Made by a program: the position numbers and the translations under genes
Shown: piece after piece, positions 24,293 to 31,733 of the stretch
How the letters are laid out: each line of letters starts with the position of its first letter
How positions within the stretch are numbered: the first letter of the stretch is position 1
The notes under the pieces: generated by a model
What the model was told of the DNA's origin: nothing
Seen by the model: the letters and a program-made list of their open reading frames with translations, nothing else
Databases searched by the model: none
Assembly: GCF_019599405.1 (NCBI RefSeq)
Contig: NZ_RKLQ01000003.1
Span: 62,001 to 126,000 of the forward strand
Direction of reading: 5' to 3'
Length of the DNA stretch: 64,000 bases
Source: Haloarcula salinisoli
Lineage (GTDB): Archaea; Halobacteriota; Halobacteria; Halobacteriales; Haloarculaceae

Positions 24293-25258
24293 ATGGACGA
24301 GACGCCAGCGTTTGAGTTCGATCCACAGGAGTCGATGATTTATATCGACCACGAAGGTAGCCGTATCAACTTCTACTCAGAAGCCACTCGAAAAGAGTAT
24401 GCCGTCGTATCCGACATCGATGAGCTTGCGAACGACGGATCGAGGCTATCCCGTGATATTGCGCAATTGCTCATGGAGCGACAGCAACTCTCCTCCGCCA
24501 ACCAATCAGGCGACCGCTTACAGCGCCTCCAACAACGAGTGGGCAAGCAGTACGAGCAGTGCCAACGCTTCCAAGAAATCGCTCAAACTGGTCGCTCAAA
24601 GATTGTCGAGGAACAACTGCCGATTCTATACAAGCACGAAAAGCTGATCAAACACGCTCTCCGACAACTCGCAGCGGCGCAGAGTCTAGGATTCTCGGTA
24701 CAGATGCTGGTAACCTATCTCGACAGCAGAGAGGTGGGATACTGCTATGGCTTCATACGGAATGTGTGTTCAACGGTCGAGTATCTCGGTAAGCATCTCG
24801 AAGGACGAGCAGGGGCTGGTGACCTCAGCACTGACGAGCACGACTCTTTCAAAACGGTATATCAGACACTCGTTGAGCAGAAAATCCCTACTAATTACGT
24901 TGAGGACGAGCAGGTGGTGTTACCACCAGAAAGTACAACAATCCCACTAAGCGAAGTGCCTCTCAACGACGCAGAAATAGATTGGCTCCGGAAACGGCGC
25001 AACCAAATTGTCCATCACTGTCCACTCATCGTTAGCGAAGCGACACTCTCAACACTCAATGATGCTGTGCGCTCAACGACGCTAATTACGGAGTCTGAAC
25101 GCGATCGCGCTCTCAAGCTTGCCGCCCGGCTTCACCTCCATACGACGACTATGCTCCTGAATTTCATGGAGACGTATGAGCAGGACCTCATTGAGGCGAC
25201 GATTGATGTCTGGTATAATGATGCTTCTGAGATTGGAACTGACGACGATAACGATTAG
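24293..25258 (+). CDS. HEPN-like protein (candidate RNase), hypothetical
   Basis: 321 aa, mostly helical. A coiled-coil-like stretch spans about 50-100 (Q-Q-L/R-L-Q-R-L-Q-Q-R). Residues 236-241 read R-N-Q-I-V-H, matching the HEPN catalytic signature R-(polar)-x3-H, followed by another His. It lies in a helical context (W-L-R-K-R-R-N-Q-I-V-H-H) as in Cthe2314/APEA-type HEPN proteins. HEPN RNases often act in toxin or anti-virus systems. Overall similarity is not otherwise recognised, so the RNase role is an inference. It is monocistronic, intermediate in GC, and flanked by a short repeat pair. Confidence 0.6.
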   Translation: MDETPAFEFDPQESMIYIDHEGSRINFYSEATRKEYAVVSDIDELANDGSRLSRDIAQLLMERQQLSSANQSGDRLQRLQQRVGKQYEQCQRFQEIAQTGRSKIVEEQLPILYKHEKLIKHALRQLAAAQSLGFSVQMLVTYLDSREVGYCYGFIRNVCSTVEYLGKHLEGRAGAGDLSTDEHDSFKTVYQTLVEQKIPTNYVEDEQVVLPPESTTIPLSEVPLNDAEIDWLRKRRNQIVHHCPLIVSEATLSTLNDAVRSTTLITESERDRALKLAARLHLHTTTMLLNFMETYEQDLIEATIDVWYNDASEIGTDDDND

Positions 25259-25691
25259 AGGAGTAGTACAGCTACCCAAAGACTACACAGACACCCAGTA
25301 ACGTCATTGGATTTTCCTCAAGAAGTTAGTCATAGTTCTTCAACAACTTCGATATTATCTCTCCCCTAACTTATCCTCTGCTTAAAATCTAATCTAGCTC
25401 CTAACGGCCCGTTACGATAGTCCAAAGGCTCACACAGCCGCTTATTCGATTACATACAGTAAGTAACGGTAAACAGTGTGTTTTCTGTAATCAAATGTTG
25501 TAACTGGCCCGTAAGTATATAAACACGCGGCATAAATTCTGGGGTAAGGCGGTCAGTGTAGAATCATCAAGTGAAAGCGAGTTACAAACACGTTACCCTA
25601 CGCTCATGGAAAATAACTAAGTCCCTGCAGTACGGGTAGAAACACGTTGAGAACACATAATAACGTGTGACGATGGGCTAAATAAACCACA
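25259..25691. promoter_or_regulatory. AT-rich intergenic region with TATA and inverted repeats
   Basis: 433 bases without a gene. It contains the right remnant repeat (25331-25366), a strong TATA-like AGTATATAAAC (25514-25524) far from any start, and an inverted repeat ACACGTT/AACGTGT (25642-25648, 25662-25668) around ACATAATAA about 30 nt before the ATG at 25692. The inverted repeat is a candidate operator for the protease pair. The early TATA may drive a leader or small RNA. Confidence 0.5.
25331..25366 (-). repeat. Remnant repeat right of the HEPN-like gene
   Basis: Partner of 24146-24186; on the minus strand it encodes S-K-L-L-K-N-Y-D followed by a stop. May mark the edge of an inserted cargo block. 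Confidence 0.45.
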
Positions 25692-25985
25692 ATGCCACTT
25701 AAGAAGATCAACGAAAGCAAGCTAGAAGACATCGCGGGAGAAGCAATCCAACTCAGCAAGAAGAACCAGAAGTATTTCCATGAGAATGCTGAGGAGATTC
25801 GCGATGAGTACCGTGGACACACAATTGCTATTGTTGATGAAGAAGTTGTCGAGGCAGTTGACGGTAAAAGTGACCACCTCACAACGAGGCTCGTTAACAA
25901 ACTCCGCCACGATTACAGTAAGAAACAGATTGCAGAATCCTATATCACATACGTCTCTGAGGAAGACGATATACTGATTCTATAG
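25692..25985 (+). CDS. DUF5678-like small protein paired with a retropepsin
   Basis: 97 aa. A basic/acidic helical first half (to about 35) is followed by Y-R-G-H-T-I-A-I-V-D-E-E-V-V-E-A-V (residues 40-56), the strand-turn-strand pattern seen in DUF5678-type proteins, and a helical C terminus. Five bases separate it from the protease gene, so the two are co-transcribed. Low GC marks it as foreign. It may be the substrate, inhibitor or partner of the protease (inference from pairing). Confidence 0.6.
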   Translation: MPLKKINESKLEDIAGEAIQLSKKNQKYFHENAEEIRDEYRGHTIAIVDEEVVEAVDGKSDHLTTRLVNKLRHDYSKKQIAESYITYVSEEDDILIL

Positions 25986-25990
25986 ATCGT

Positions 25991-26470
25991 ATGTGCCAAG
26001 GGTATTTTACAACGACTGACGGTCAGCGACGGCCTCGCTTATCTTCGACTGCGTTCCTAGCCACGGATGTTAACAATGACCTTTCGTTCAAATCGGGCAG
26101 TAATGTTGATTTCTTAGTTGATACCGGAGCTGACACAACATGTTTCACCCGGGCCACGGCGGAAAAACTCGGTCTCTCCATCGGCAGCAGAGAGCCAACA
26201 GCCGATGTGAGCGGTGTTGGACCAGACACGGTCCCACTGTATATAATAGAGGAACCCTTCGTACTAGTTTTTGATGAGCGTGATGAAGAAACGCCAAATG
26301 ACTTCCACTATGAATATTTCAATGAAATGCATGTTCTCCCGTCGTTGGATGGTGATATTTTGGGGAGAGATTTCCTTAGCCGATTTGAGATCGATTGGTC
26401 TGATTATCATGACAGAATAAATATGGCAAGAATAGATGACGCTGAGGGCGATTACGACGTAATCGGCTAA
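25991..26470 (+). CDS. Retropepsin-like aspartic protease
   Basis: 159 aa. Residues 39-48 read V-D-F-L-V-D-T-G-A-D, the D-T-G-A catalytic motif of clan AA retroviral-type proteases (catalytic Asp44), followed by T-T-C-F. The flap-like region G-V-G-P-D-T-V and the C-terminal D-G-D-I-L-G-R-D-F-L (about 120-129) match the family's I-L-G-x-D-F-L signature. One catalytic Asp per chain implies a homodimer. No signal peptide, so cytoplasmic. AT-rich, as is its partner. Confidence 0.82.
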   Translation: MCQGYFTTTDGQRRPRLSSTAFLATDVNNDLSFKSGSNVDFLVDTGADTTCFTRATAEKLGLSIGSREPTADVSGVGPDTVPLYIIEEPFVLVFDERDEETPNDFHYEYFNEMHVLPSLDGDILGRDFLSRFEIDWSDYHDRINMARIDDAEGDYDVIG

Positions 26471-26480
26471 GTCAAGTACC

Positions 26481-26660
26481 CTACTTAATCATCCGCAACC
26501 CGAGTATCAAGGCGGGGACTGCTACGGTTAATGCTGTTCCGTATCTTATTTCAGCCATGTATTCTATTTGCTTATCTTTTGAATCCAGATACCAAAGAGT
26601 CGAAGATATAATCGAAGCTATCGGACCCCACACTGCTACATATATCGAAAGTAAGTCCAT
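26481..26660 (-). CDS. 59-aa membrane protein
   Basis: Translates from the ATG at 26658-26660 as M-D-L-L-S-I-Y-V-A-V-W-G, with two hydrophobic segments (about 3-22 and 42-56) separated by a charged loop (D-S-K-D-K-Q-I-E-Y). Its ATG directly follows the TAA of the upstream gene, with no base between, so it is probably coupled to it. AT-rich. No family recognised. Confidence 0.55.
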   Translation of the reverse strand: MDLLSIYVAVWGPIASIISSTLWYLDSKDKQIEYMAEIRYGTALTVAVPALILGLRMIK

Positions 26661-26918
26661 TTAGAACCACCACAGAAGCACAGCTACGACTTGGAGTGTG
26701 AGGGCAATCATATAACCAATTGGTACCAACTTTTCTGGATCGCTAATTTTGTCTGACCAGCTATTCTGATCTTGCGGAGAATCTTCTACCGCTAATTCCC
26801 CAACAACATAATCTGCCTCGGAACTCTGGTCGTGAGAAGTACCACGTTCAAAATAGTAGTCCAACGAGGCAGTAAGCAGCAAAACTACTCCACCCAGGAC
26901 AGCAAACAACTCGAACAC
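26661..26918 (-). CDS. 85-aa membrane protein
   Basis: Two membrane segments at residues 1-18 and about 66-84 bracket an acidic loop (D-Q-S-S-E-A-D-Y-V-V-G-E-L). First gene of a two-gene minus-strand operon with the 59-aa protein; together they give four membrane passes. AT-rich cargo between the protease pair and MCM. Function unknown. Confidence 0.6.
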   Translation of the reverse strand: MFELFAVLGGVVLLLTASLDYYFERGTSHDQSSEADYVVGELAVEDSPQDQNSWSDKISDPEKLVPIGYMIALTLQVVAVLLWWF

Positions 26919-26975
26919 CTTAATCTGTCTCTTACTAGTACCTGGTTTTTATTCAGTGTGACGAAGTCACCCCAG

Positions 26976-29021
26976 TCAAGCTACCTGAAGTTCGCCTTCT
27001 AACTCGTAAACCCGGCCTGTCTCTTTCAAATGTTCAATATCGTGCTCAATTGAGTCCTGATTAGCATTGACTGTCTCTTCTATTTTTTCTACCGTGGTCC
27101 CCCCGAGCTTTTTGATGGTTTGGATAATTACCCTTCGCCGTTGTTTCTGACTTTTCGCCTGTTCCGTTTCGATTATGTCCGCATCAAATTTGCCACTCTC
27201 AGGATCATAGCCCACTTGCTTCATCGACTTCGTCACGAGTTCAATTGCTCGTTCAACATCCTCAATCTCCACAGTATCCGAAAGACGAACCCGCGCACTC
27301 GACTCTGCCAGCCGCTGTATCGCCTCGACCTTGCGGAACGTCACGGGAATCGGCGAGTCGTCATCTTGCTCGCCAGCTCCAGCTCGGAACTCGACGAAGA
27401 ACTGTTTCAGTCGCTCCGCTACTTCGTCGTCCTCAATAATTGGACGACAGGTCTGCTTGGCGTGAGCGACGTAGGCCCGCATCACCGACCGATCTATCGC
27501 GGGCTCGACCCGCTGCTGTTCCTCGTCACTCAGCTCCTCTCCCCTAGTGTGACGGCCTGCAGCCTGCCGGCTCTGGACCATGTGCTCGACAACATCCGCG
27601 TCGTCCTCCCGGTCTGGCTCGTCGGACACCATGAACATCAGGTCGAACCGGGAGAGGAGCGTCGGGCCCATGTCGATCTGCTCGCCCTTCGGACGGTACC
27701 GCTCGAAGCGCCCGTCCTTCGGATTCCCCGCTGCAAGCAACGAAGTCCGAGCGTTCAGCGTAGCGTTGATACCGGCTTTGTTGACGTGGACCTGCTGGCT
27801 TTCCAGGGCGTCGTGCATCGAGGACACAGCGTCGGACTGCATCTTATCGATCTCGTCGACGCAGGCGATACCTCCGTCGGCCAACACCAGCGCACCAGCT
27901 TCCAGCCCCCATTCGGTATCTCCGAAGTCGTCAGATACAGCCGCTGCCGTCATTCCCGCCGCCGTCGCACCCTTCCCCGAGGCGTACGTCGACCGTGGCG
28001 CAATCTGGTCGACGTAACGGAGGAAGGTAGACTTCCCACAGCCGGGGTCACCGAGGAGGAGCATGTGCCAGTCGCCGCGGTCGCGGCTCCCGTCCGGGTA
28101 CTCGTGGGCCCAGCCGCCGAAGAGCTGCAGCGCGACGGCCAGCTTGACGTGTTCGTCGCCCCGGTGTTTCGGGTTGATCGAGTCGACGAGTAGCTGATAC
28201 GGGTCACCGCGTACCCCGTTGGCGATGGCTTCGATCTCCTCCAGGTGCTCGTCGACGTCGACATCGTCGTAATCGCTCTCCTCTTTCACGACTGAACGCG
28301 CGTCGAGGTTCGTGTCGAAGTCGAGCCCCTGGTCAGCTCCGGGCTCTTCGATGTCGAGAATCCCGGTCAGAACCACCCTGTCACCAGCGTCGAAGCCTTC
28401 TATCAGGTCGTCTTCGAGGTGCGCGTCGACGCTCTGTGCTTCTCCACCGTTCGTTTTCTCAGGCGGTTGCTGGATACGGGCGTACTGGTGGTCTATCCAG
28501 CTACTGGCGCTCGCGTCGAGCGAGAAGGGGCCCTGTCGTTCACACCCCTGGCACTCGTGCGGTTCTTGGAGACTCTCGCCATGCTGTGGAATCTCGGTCT
28601 GGGTCCCACACCGTTGGCACTCCCATACTGCTTCTGTGAGGCGCGGCTTCACGTCCGATACCTTCTGCACCTGTCCGCGGATATCGAGCAACTGGCCGAT
28701 GTTCTCGTGACGGGAGACAGCGGAGGGGTCGAAGACGTGCGTCTCCGGGAGGTTGTAGATGCGGACGTGAGCGTCGTCGAGTTCGACCGCGACCGGCAGG
28801 TCGTAGAGGCGGAGCGCTTCCTCCAGGTGCTCCTGCAGTTGCTTCGGATGGTTCCGCACATCGTCTGCGACATCCGGACTGAACCGGTACAGGTCGTCAT
28901 AGTCGACGTGGAGTGATTTCTCCTCTCGGGGGTAGCGTTGAGCGAGCTGTGCGATCTCTTCCGAGTAGTAGTCCCGGAAGAATTGTATCAGTTCTTCGGT
29001 GAGTTCGTGGTTTTCGGGCAT
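26976..29021 (-). CDS. mcm: MCM replicative helicase (element-borne)
   Basis: 681 aa from the ATG at 29019-29021 (a GTG at 29043-29045 would add eight). The N domain has a zinc-binding C135-x2-C138 and C157-x2-C160 and an OB-fold region. The AAA+ domain has Walker A G-D-P-G-C-G-K-S-T (324-332), Walker B G-G-I-A-C-V-D-E-I-D-K-M, and the arginine finger S-R-F-D. A C-terminal wHTH ends the chain. It forms a hexamer that unwinds DNA ahead of the fork. Its place inside a tRNA-bounded element suggests a plasmid replication protein, not the host MCM, though this cannot be proved from one window. An operator-like dyad lies right before the start. Confidence 0.9.
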   Translation of the reverse strand: MPENHELTEELIQFFRDYYSEEIAQLAQRYPREEKSLHVDYDDLYRFSPDVADDVRNHPKQLQEHLEEALRLYDLPVAVELDDAHVRIYNLPETHVFDPSAVSRHENIGQLLDIRGQVQKVSDVKPRLTEAVWECQRCGTQTEIPQHGESLQEPHECQGCERQGPFSLDASASSWIDHQYARIQQPPEKTNGGEAQSVDAHLEDDLIEGFDAGDRVVLTGILDIEEPGADQGLDFDTNLDARSVVKEESDYDDVDVDEHLEEIEAIANGVRGDPYQLLVDSINPKHRGDEHVKLAVALQLFGGWAHEYPDGSRDRGDWHMLLLGDPGCGKSTFLRYVDQIAPRSTYASGKGATAAGMTAAAVSDDFGDTEWGLEAGALVLADGGIACVDEIDKMQSDAVSSMHDALESQQVHVNKAGINATLNARTSLLAAGNPKDGRFERYRPKGEQIDMGPTLLSRFDLMFMVSDEPDREDDADVVEHMVQSRQAAGRHTRGEELSDEEQQRVEPAIDRSVMRAYVAHAKQTCRPIIEDDEVAERLKQFFVEFRAGAGEQDDDSPIPVTFRKVEAIQRLAESSARVRLSDTVEIEDVERAIELVTKSMKQVGYDPESGKFDADIIETEQAKSQKQRRRVIIQTIKKLGGTTVEKIEETVNANQDSIEHDIEHLKETGRVYELEGELQVA

Positions 29022-29031
29022 CGTGTGAATC

Positions 29032-29046
29032 TGTGAAGTCTTCACA
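29032..29046. promoter_or_regulatory. 15-bp palindrome before mcm
   Basis: TGTGAAG-T-CTTCACA, a perfect 7-1-7 dyad 11 bases before the mcm ATG. A near copy sits at 29223-29237. Likely an operator. Confidence 0.6.
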
Positions 29047-29222
29047 ACAGCCGCGGAGGCTGTTGATTCGCGATTACTGCGAGCGGTGCGAGCGGTTTGC
29101 GAGCGTACTAACAGCTACCGAACACTTGTTTACACAACCGTCCTACCCTGCAAATTCTAAGGTTTCAGACGGTTTCGCTCAGAGTGGACCAATCCGGTGG
29201 GGGCTTCCCCCGTTGCATCTGT

Positions 29223-29237
29223 TGTGAGGACTTCACA
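29223..29237. promoter_or_regulatory. Second copy of the mcm operator-like palindrome
   Basis: TGTGAGG-A-CTTCACA, one mismatch from a perfect dyad. It overlaps the stop of the coiled-coil/wHTH gene and lies about 200 bases before mcm. Confidence 0.55.
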
Positions 29238-29811
29238 GATTCTCGCCCTCCTGGTCAGCCGTGTACTTCCGGGGGAGAGTCCCAGCGTCGAGATCGAGCC
29301 GGAGCTCTCCGTTCGTGTACTGCAGGGCGCTCCCGTCGATGAGCCGGGCGGCACGCTCCATGTCCCGGTAGATGGTCGTCCGGTCGATGTTCGGGTAGTG
29401 GAGTGCCTCCTCGGCTTCGTCGCGGTCGACGGTCGCTGCAGGCGGCTCGTCGCGGCGCTCACGCGCTTTCGCCGCTCTGTGAAGGTGCTGGACAAGCGTC
29501 ACCGCGCGCTGCTTGCCAGTCATCTTGTCGGCGTTCTCGATGACTTCCAGGATATCGGTGCGCGCATCCAGGCGCGCAACCTCCGTCTCCAGTTCGTCGA
29601 TGCGCTCTTCACGCGCTGCCAGCTCGTCCTCTAGCTCCTCACGTTCCTCGCGCTCGTCGTGAAGCTCCTCACGGAGTCCGGAGACCTGCTTCGAGAGGGC
29701 TCCGAGTCGCGCTTCCAGCGCCTGAACGGTGGTTTCGAGGCTCTCGTCCCCGGGGTTCGCGTCGGGAGCAGTGCCCTCGCCGTCGGGGCCGGTGTCGGTC
29801 ACGCCGACCAC
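29233..29811 (-). CDS. Coiled-coil and wHTH protein
   Basis: 192 aa. Residues about 25-85 form an acidic coiled coil (L-E-A-R-L-G-A-L-S-K, then E-R-E-E-L-E-D-E-L), then a conserved-looking M-T-G-K-Q-R-A-V-T-L-V-Q-H-L segment (about 95-108), and a wHTH-like region (Y-P-N-I-D-R-T-T-I-Y-R-D-M) near 140-152. This architecture is common in haloarchaeal plasmids as a DNA-binding protein. It lies directly upstream of mcm on the same strand and is the likely binder of the TGTGAAG dyads (inference). Confidence 0.72.
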   Translation of the reverse strand: MVGVTDTGPDGEGTAPDANPGDESLETTVQALEARLGALSKQVSGLREELHDEREEREELEDELAAREERIDELETEVARLDARTDILEVIENADKMTGKQRAVTLVQHLHRAAKARERRDEPPAATVDRDEAEEALHYPNIDRTTIYRDMERAARLIDGSALQYTNGELRLDLDAGTLPRKYTADQEGENL

Positions 29812-29868
29812 CCCCTGACAGACCCCCGGCTATGGGGGGTTGTCGTTCGGGCATCTAAACCGAGAAGG

Positions 29869-29885
29869 GTATGCCGCCTCCCGGA
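29869..29885 (-). other. Right attachment repeat (attR-like) within tRNA-Phe
   Basis: Identical to 14470-14486 and covers the acceptor and part of the T stem of the tRNA-Phe gene, which stays intact on this side. Confidence 0.85.
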
Positions 29886-29945
29886 TTTGAACCGGGGACA
29901 GCTCGATCTTCAGTCGAGTGCTCTCCCAGTCTGAGCTAAGGCGGC
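29872..29945 (-). tRNA. tRNA-Phe (GAA)
   Basis: 74 nt. The acceptor GCCGCCT pairs with AGGCGGC with discriminator A. The D arm is TAGCTCAGACTGGGAGAGC, the anticodon loop CTGAAGA gives GAA, and the T arm is GGTTCAAATCC. No intron; CCA not encoded. Target of the 15.4-kb element. Confidence 0.95.
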
Positions 29946-29997
29946 GCATATCGAGCGACGGTGAGGGTAGAAAAAAGGATTTCGATACCCCGCTGCC

Positions 29998-30117
29998 CTA
30001 GGGCAGAAAGAGGTCCGCGCTGTCGAAGGCCTCGCCACAGTCGTCACAGGTGTATTTCGTCCCGTCGTCCGTCGAGACGTGCCCTGCACAGTTGGGACAC
30101 GTCGACCCGTCTATCAT
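29998..30117 (-). CDS. 39-aa zinc-ribbon protein
   Basis: Translates as M-I-D-G-S-T-C-P-N-C-A-G-H, then Y-T-C-D-D-C-G-E-A-F. Two C-x2-C knuckles (7/10 and 24/27) form a complete zinc ribbon. Many haloarchaea carry such tiny CPxCG-type proteins. Just outside the element, host-like GC. Confidence 0.75.
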   Translation of the reverse strand: MIDGSTCPNCAGHVSTDDGTKYTCDDCGEAFDSADLFLP

Positions 30118-30698
30118 GTATGGTGGTACCGCCACACTGACTAAGTCGTTTTCGGCAGGTGACAGCGGGCTGGCGGATTCGCATCCGTCGGTTCGGCTGA
30201 CCGACGGTTAGAGGGGCGGATTCGAACCGGAGAGAGACTCACTTCGCTCGTCTTTCAGGGCTCGAATCCTCGTTGACCACACAGACGCCGCTGGCTCCTC
30301 GATTGCCTCACGGCTTCGCCGTTCGACTTTTCGTGTCGCTTCGCGCCACGCCTCGCTCGTCGCAGTCGCCCTCAGAAGTGGGTCGGGGCGGAACATCTTC
30401 TCACTCACGTTCGATACCGTCCCTGTGTAGTAGTGCCCAGCCAACGATTTTGGCTCCCGTACCGTCCCACTCGTGAAACGGTGGAATAGGACTCAGTATT
30501 CGAAGCCAGGTTCTTCGTCTCCAATCACTGAACCAGGCTGATCTGGACAGTTTCCCGCACTGTAGTTTGAGACAATGCAGTGACCGCTGGGAGAAACCAT
30601 TTGCAGCCTTTCACAGTGTGCTCCGCTTTGGCACCCCTCCATCTCAACTAAAACGGTGGAATTAGATAGAGTAGAAACAAGAATCATCCTATACAATC
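30118..30698. other. Non-coding interval with tRNA-Val-type T-arm units
   Basis: Contains a short fragment GGCGGATTCGCATCCG (30172-30187) and a complete unit at 30213-30271: GGGGCGGATTCGAACC, an inner hairpin AGACTC...CGTCT, and CTCGAATCC. The rest looks hairpin-rich (GCTTCGCCGTTCGAC). A 64-aa Cys-containing ORF (30493-30687, minus) is listed separately as doubtful. Confidence 0.6.
30493..30687 (-). CDS. Doubtful small Cys-containing ORF
   Basis: 64 aa, with C-Q-S-G-A-H-C-E-R-L and G-H-C-I-V-S and N-C-P, four cysteines. The start is 11 bases from the divergent membrane-protein start, leaving no room for two promoters, so at least one start is wrong or this is a remnant. Confidence 0.3.
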   Translation of the reverse strand: MILVSTLSNSTVLVEMEGCQSGAHCERLQMVSPSGHCIVSNYSAGNCPDQPGSVIGDEEPGFEY

Positions 30699-31307
30699 AT
30701 GGTAGGTGTTCCGCTTAGACTAAACGATATAGAGAACATAATTCGAGAAGATAGGCCAGGCCTCGCTTTCATTTCTGCTGCAGTTTACGCATTCTTCGCC
30801 GTTGAAAACCCATCAATTGACAACACTGTACGTGCGCTGAAAATCTTTGGATACAATCCACCGTCTATCGGTGTGATAGATCCTCAATCAGGATTTCTAC
30901 TGCTTTCTATACTAACTACCGCAACAGGCACGATTGGATACGTCTCGAAAGACGTGTATTTCGTGGAGTATGAGCCTGGCGAATTTGAAAGGGCTAAAAA
31001 GATTACTTACTCGTTGAGTGTATCCCTAAGACTATTACTAATTTTTGCCGCTTTCGGCTTGATCTTTTCACATTCTATTGTTGGAACTACAGATTTATCC
31101 TATCCTTTCGCAGGGTTGGTTATCCTCCAAACCATCGCTGTATTCGCTTATTCCAGACAATTGGGCGTAATGGCATTCATTGCAGCTATATTGGGCCTTC
31201 TATTCCTATCAGCAGCACTAATCGAGTGGCTGCTTGGAAACTTCTCATTTCCAATAGCGGTTATTTTATTGGCGATTTTTCTACTCTTGTATATAAGAGA
31301 TAGGTGA
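30699..31307 (+). CDS. AT-rich multi-pass membrane protein
   Basis: 202 aa with five to six hydrophobic segments (about 22-36, 63-80, 107-127, 134-150, 158-176, 182-198). Codons are far more AT-rich than host genes (Ile ATA, Leu TTA). It lies between tRNA-Val-derived units at 30213-30271 and 31397 onward, so it is probably imported cargo. No family recognised. Confidence 0.65.
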   Translation: MVGVPLRLNDIENIIREDRPGLAFISAAVYAFFAVENPSIDNTVRALKIFGYNPPSIGVIDPQSGFLLLSILTTATGTIGYVSKDVYFVEYEPGEFERAKKITYSLSVSLRLLLIFAAFGLIFSHSIVGTTDLSYPFAGLVILQTIAVFAYSRQLGVMAFIAAILGLLFLSAALIEWLLGNFSFPIAVILLAIFLLLYIRDR

Positions 31308-31396
31308 TGTTATCATCCTATAGCTGCAGGACATGATTTTCCCGGTGTCTCGTCCGAGCGCCGCGAGTCCGAGGAACAGCAGAGCTTTGCTCTGCT

Positions 31397-31725
31397 GGCG
31401 GATTCGAACCACGGTCACTCCGCTCCGCTTCGTTCCCTGGTTCGCATCCGCCGGCCGCTTCACACACGCGCCGCTCATGAGTGAGCGCCGCGAGAAGTTC
31501 AGTGGGTCCGGGCGGATTCGAACCACGCCGAGACGTGCTCGCGTCGCTGCGCGCGTCTCGTCTGCTTCGCATCCGCCGGATTTCACTCTTCGTTCCTCAC
31601 GTCCGTTCGTCACAGAAGAGTGGGTCCGGGCGGATTCGAACCGGAGGAAGACTCACTGCGTTCGTCTTCCAGGGTGTCGAATCCGTCCTCCGTCACGATT
31701 CTGTCGCTCGCGGATTGCTCGCGAC
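31397..31725 (-). repeat. Tandem tRNA-Val-derived palindromic units
   Basis: Three units lie downstream of tRNA-Val. They begin at 31397 (GGCGGATTCGAACC), 31504 and 31621 (both GGGTCCGGGCGGATTCGAACC, the complement of the tRNA-Val T arm and acceptor end). Each continues into an inner hairpin (for example GAAGACTC...CGTCTTC) and ends in an inverted T-arm-like TCGAATCC or TTCGCATCC. Period about 107-117 bases, ending with the true tRNA at 31734. Confidence 0.8.
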
Positions 31726-31733
31726 AGGAATAG

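Larger units (their letters stand above)
14470..29885. mobile_element. Integrative element in tRNA-Phe (about 15.4 kb)
   Basis: Bounded by 17-base direct repeats of the tRNA-Phe 3' end, with the intact tRNA gene at the right edge and a tyrosine integrase next to the left repeat. Contents: integrase, a chain of tiny ORFs, Tat-exported and wHTH proteins, a restriction-modification gene with a coupled membrane protein, a repeat-rich non-coding region, a second tyrosine recombinase, HEPN-like and retropepsin-like cargo, an MCM helicase and a coiled-coil/wHTH protein. There are no capsid, spike or packaging genes I can recognise, so an integrated plasmid is more likely than a provirus. Base composition switches abruptly several times, which fits modular cargo. 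Confidence 0.85.

Noticed and set aside
14470-29885. Provirus (pleolipovirus-like)
   Set aside because: No spike, capsid or packaging ATPase genes could be recognised.
29659-29934. 91-aa plus-strand ORF running into tRNA-Phe
   Set aside because: Antisense to the coiled-coil gene and ends inside the tRNA; not protein-like.
30208-30444. 78-aa ORF in the tRNA-Val unit area
   Set aside because: It is made of the palindromic unit and hairpins and has no protein-like pattern.
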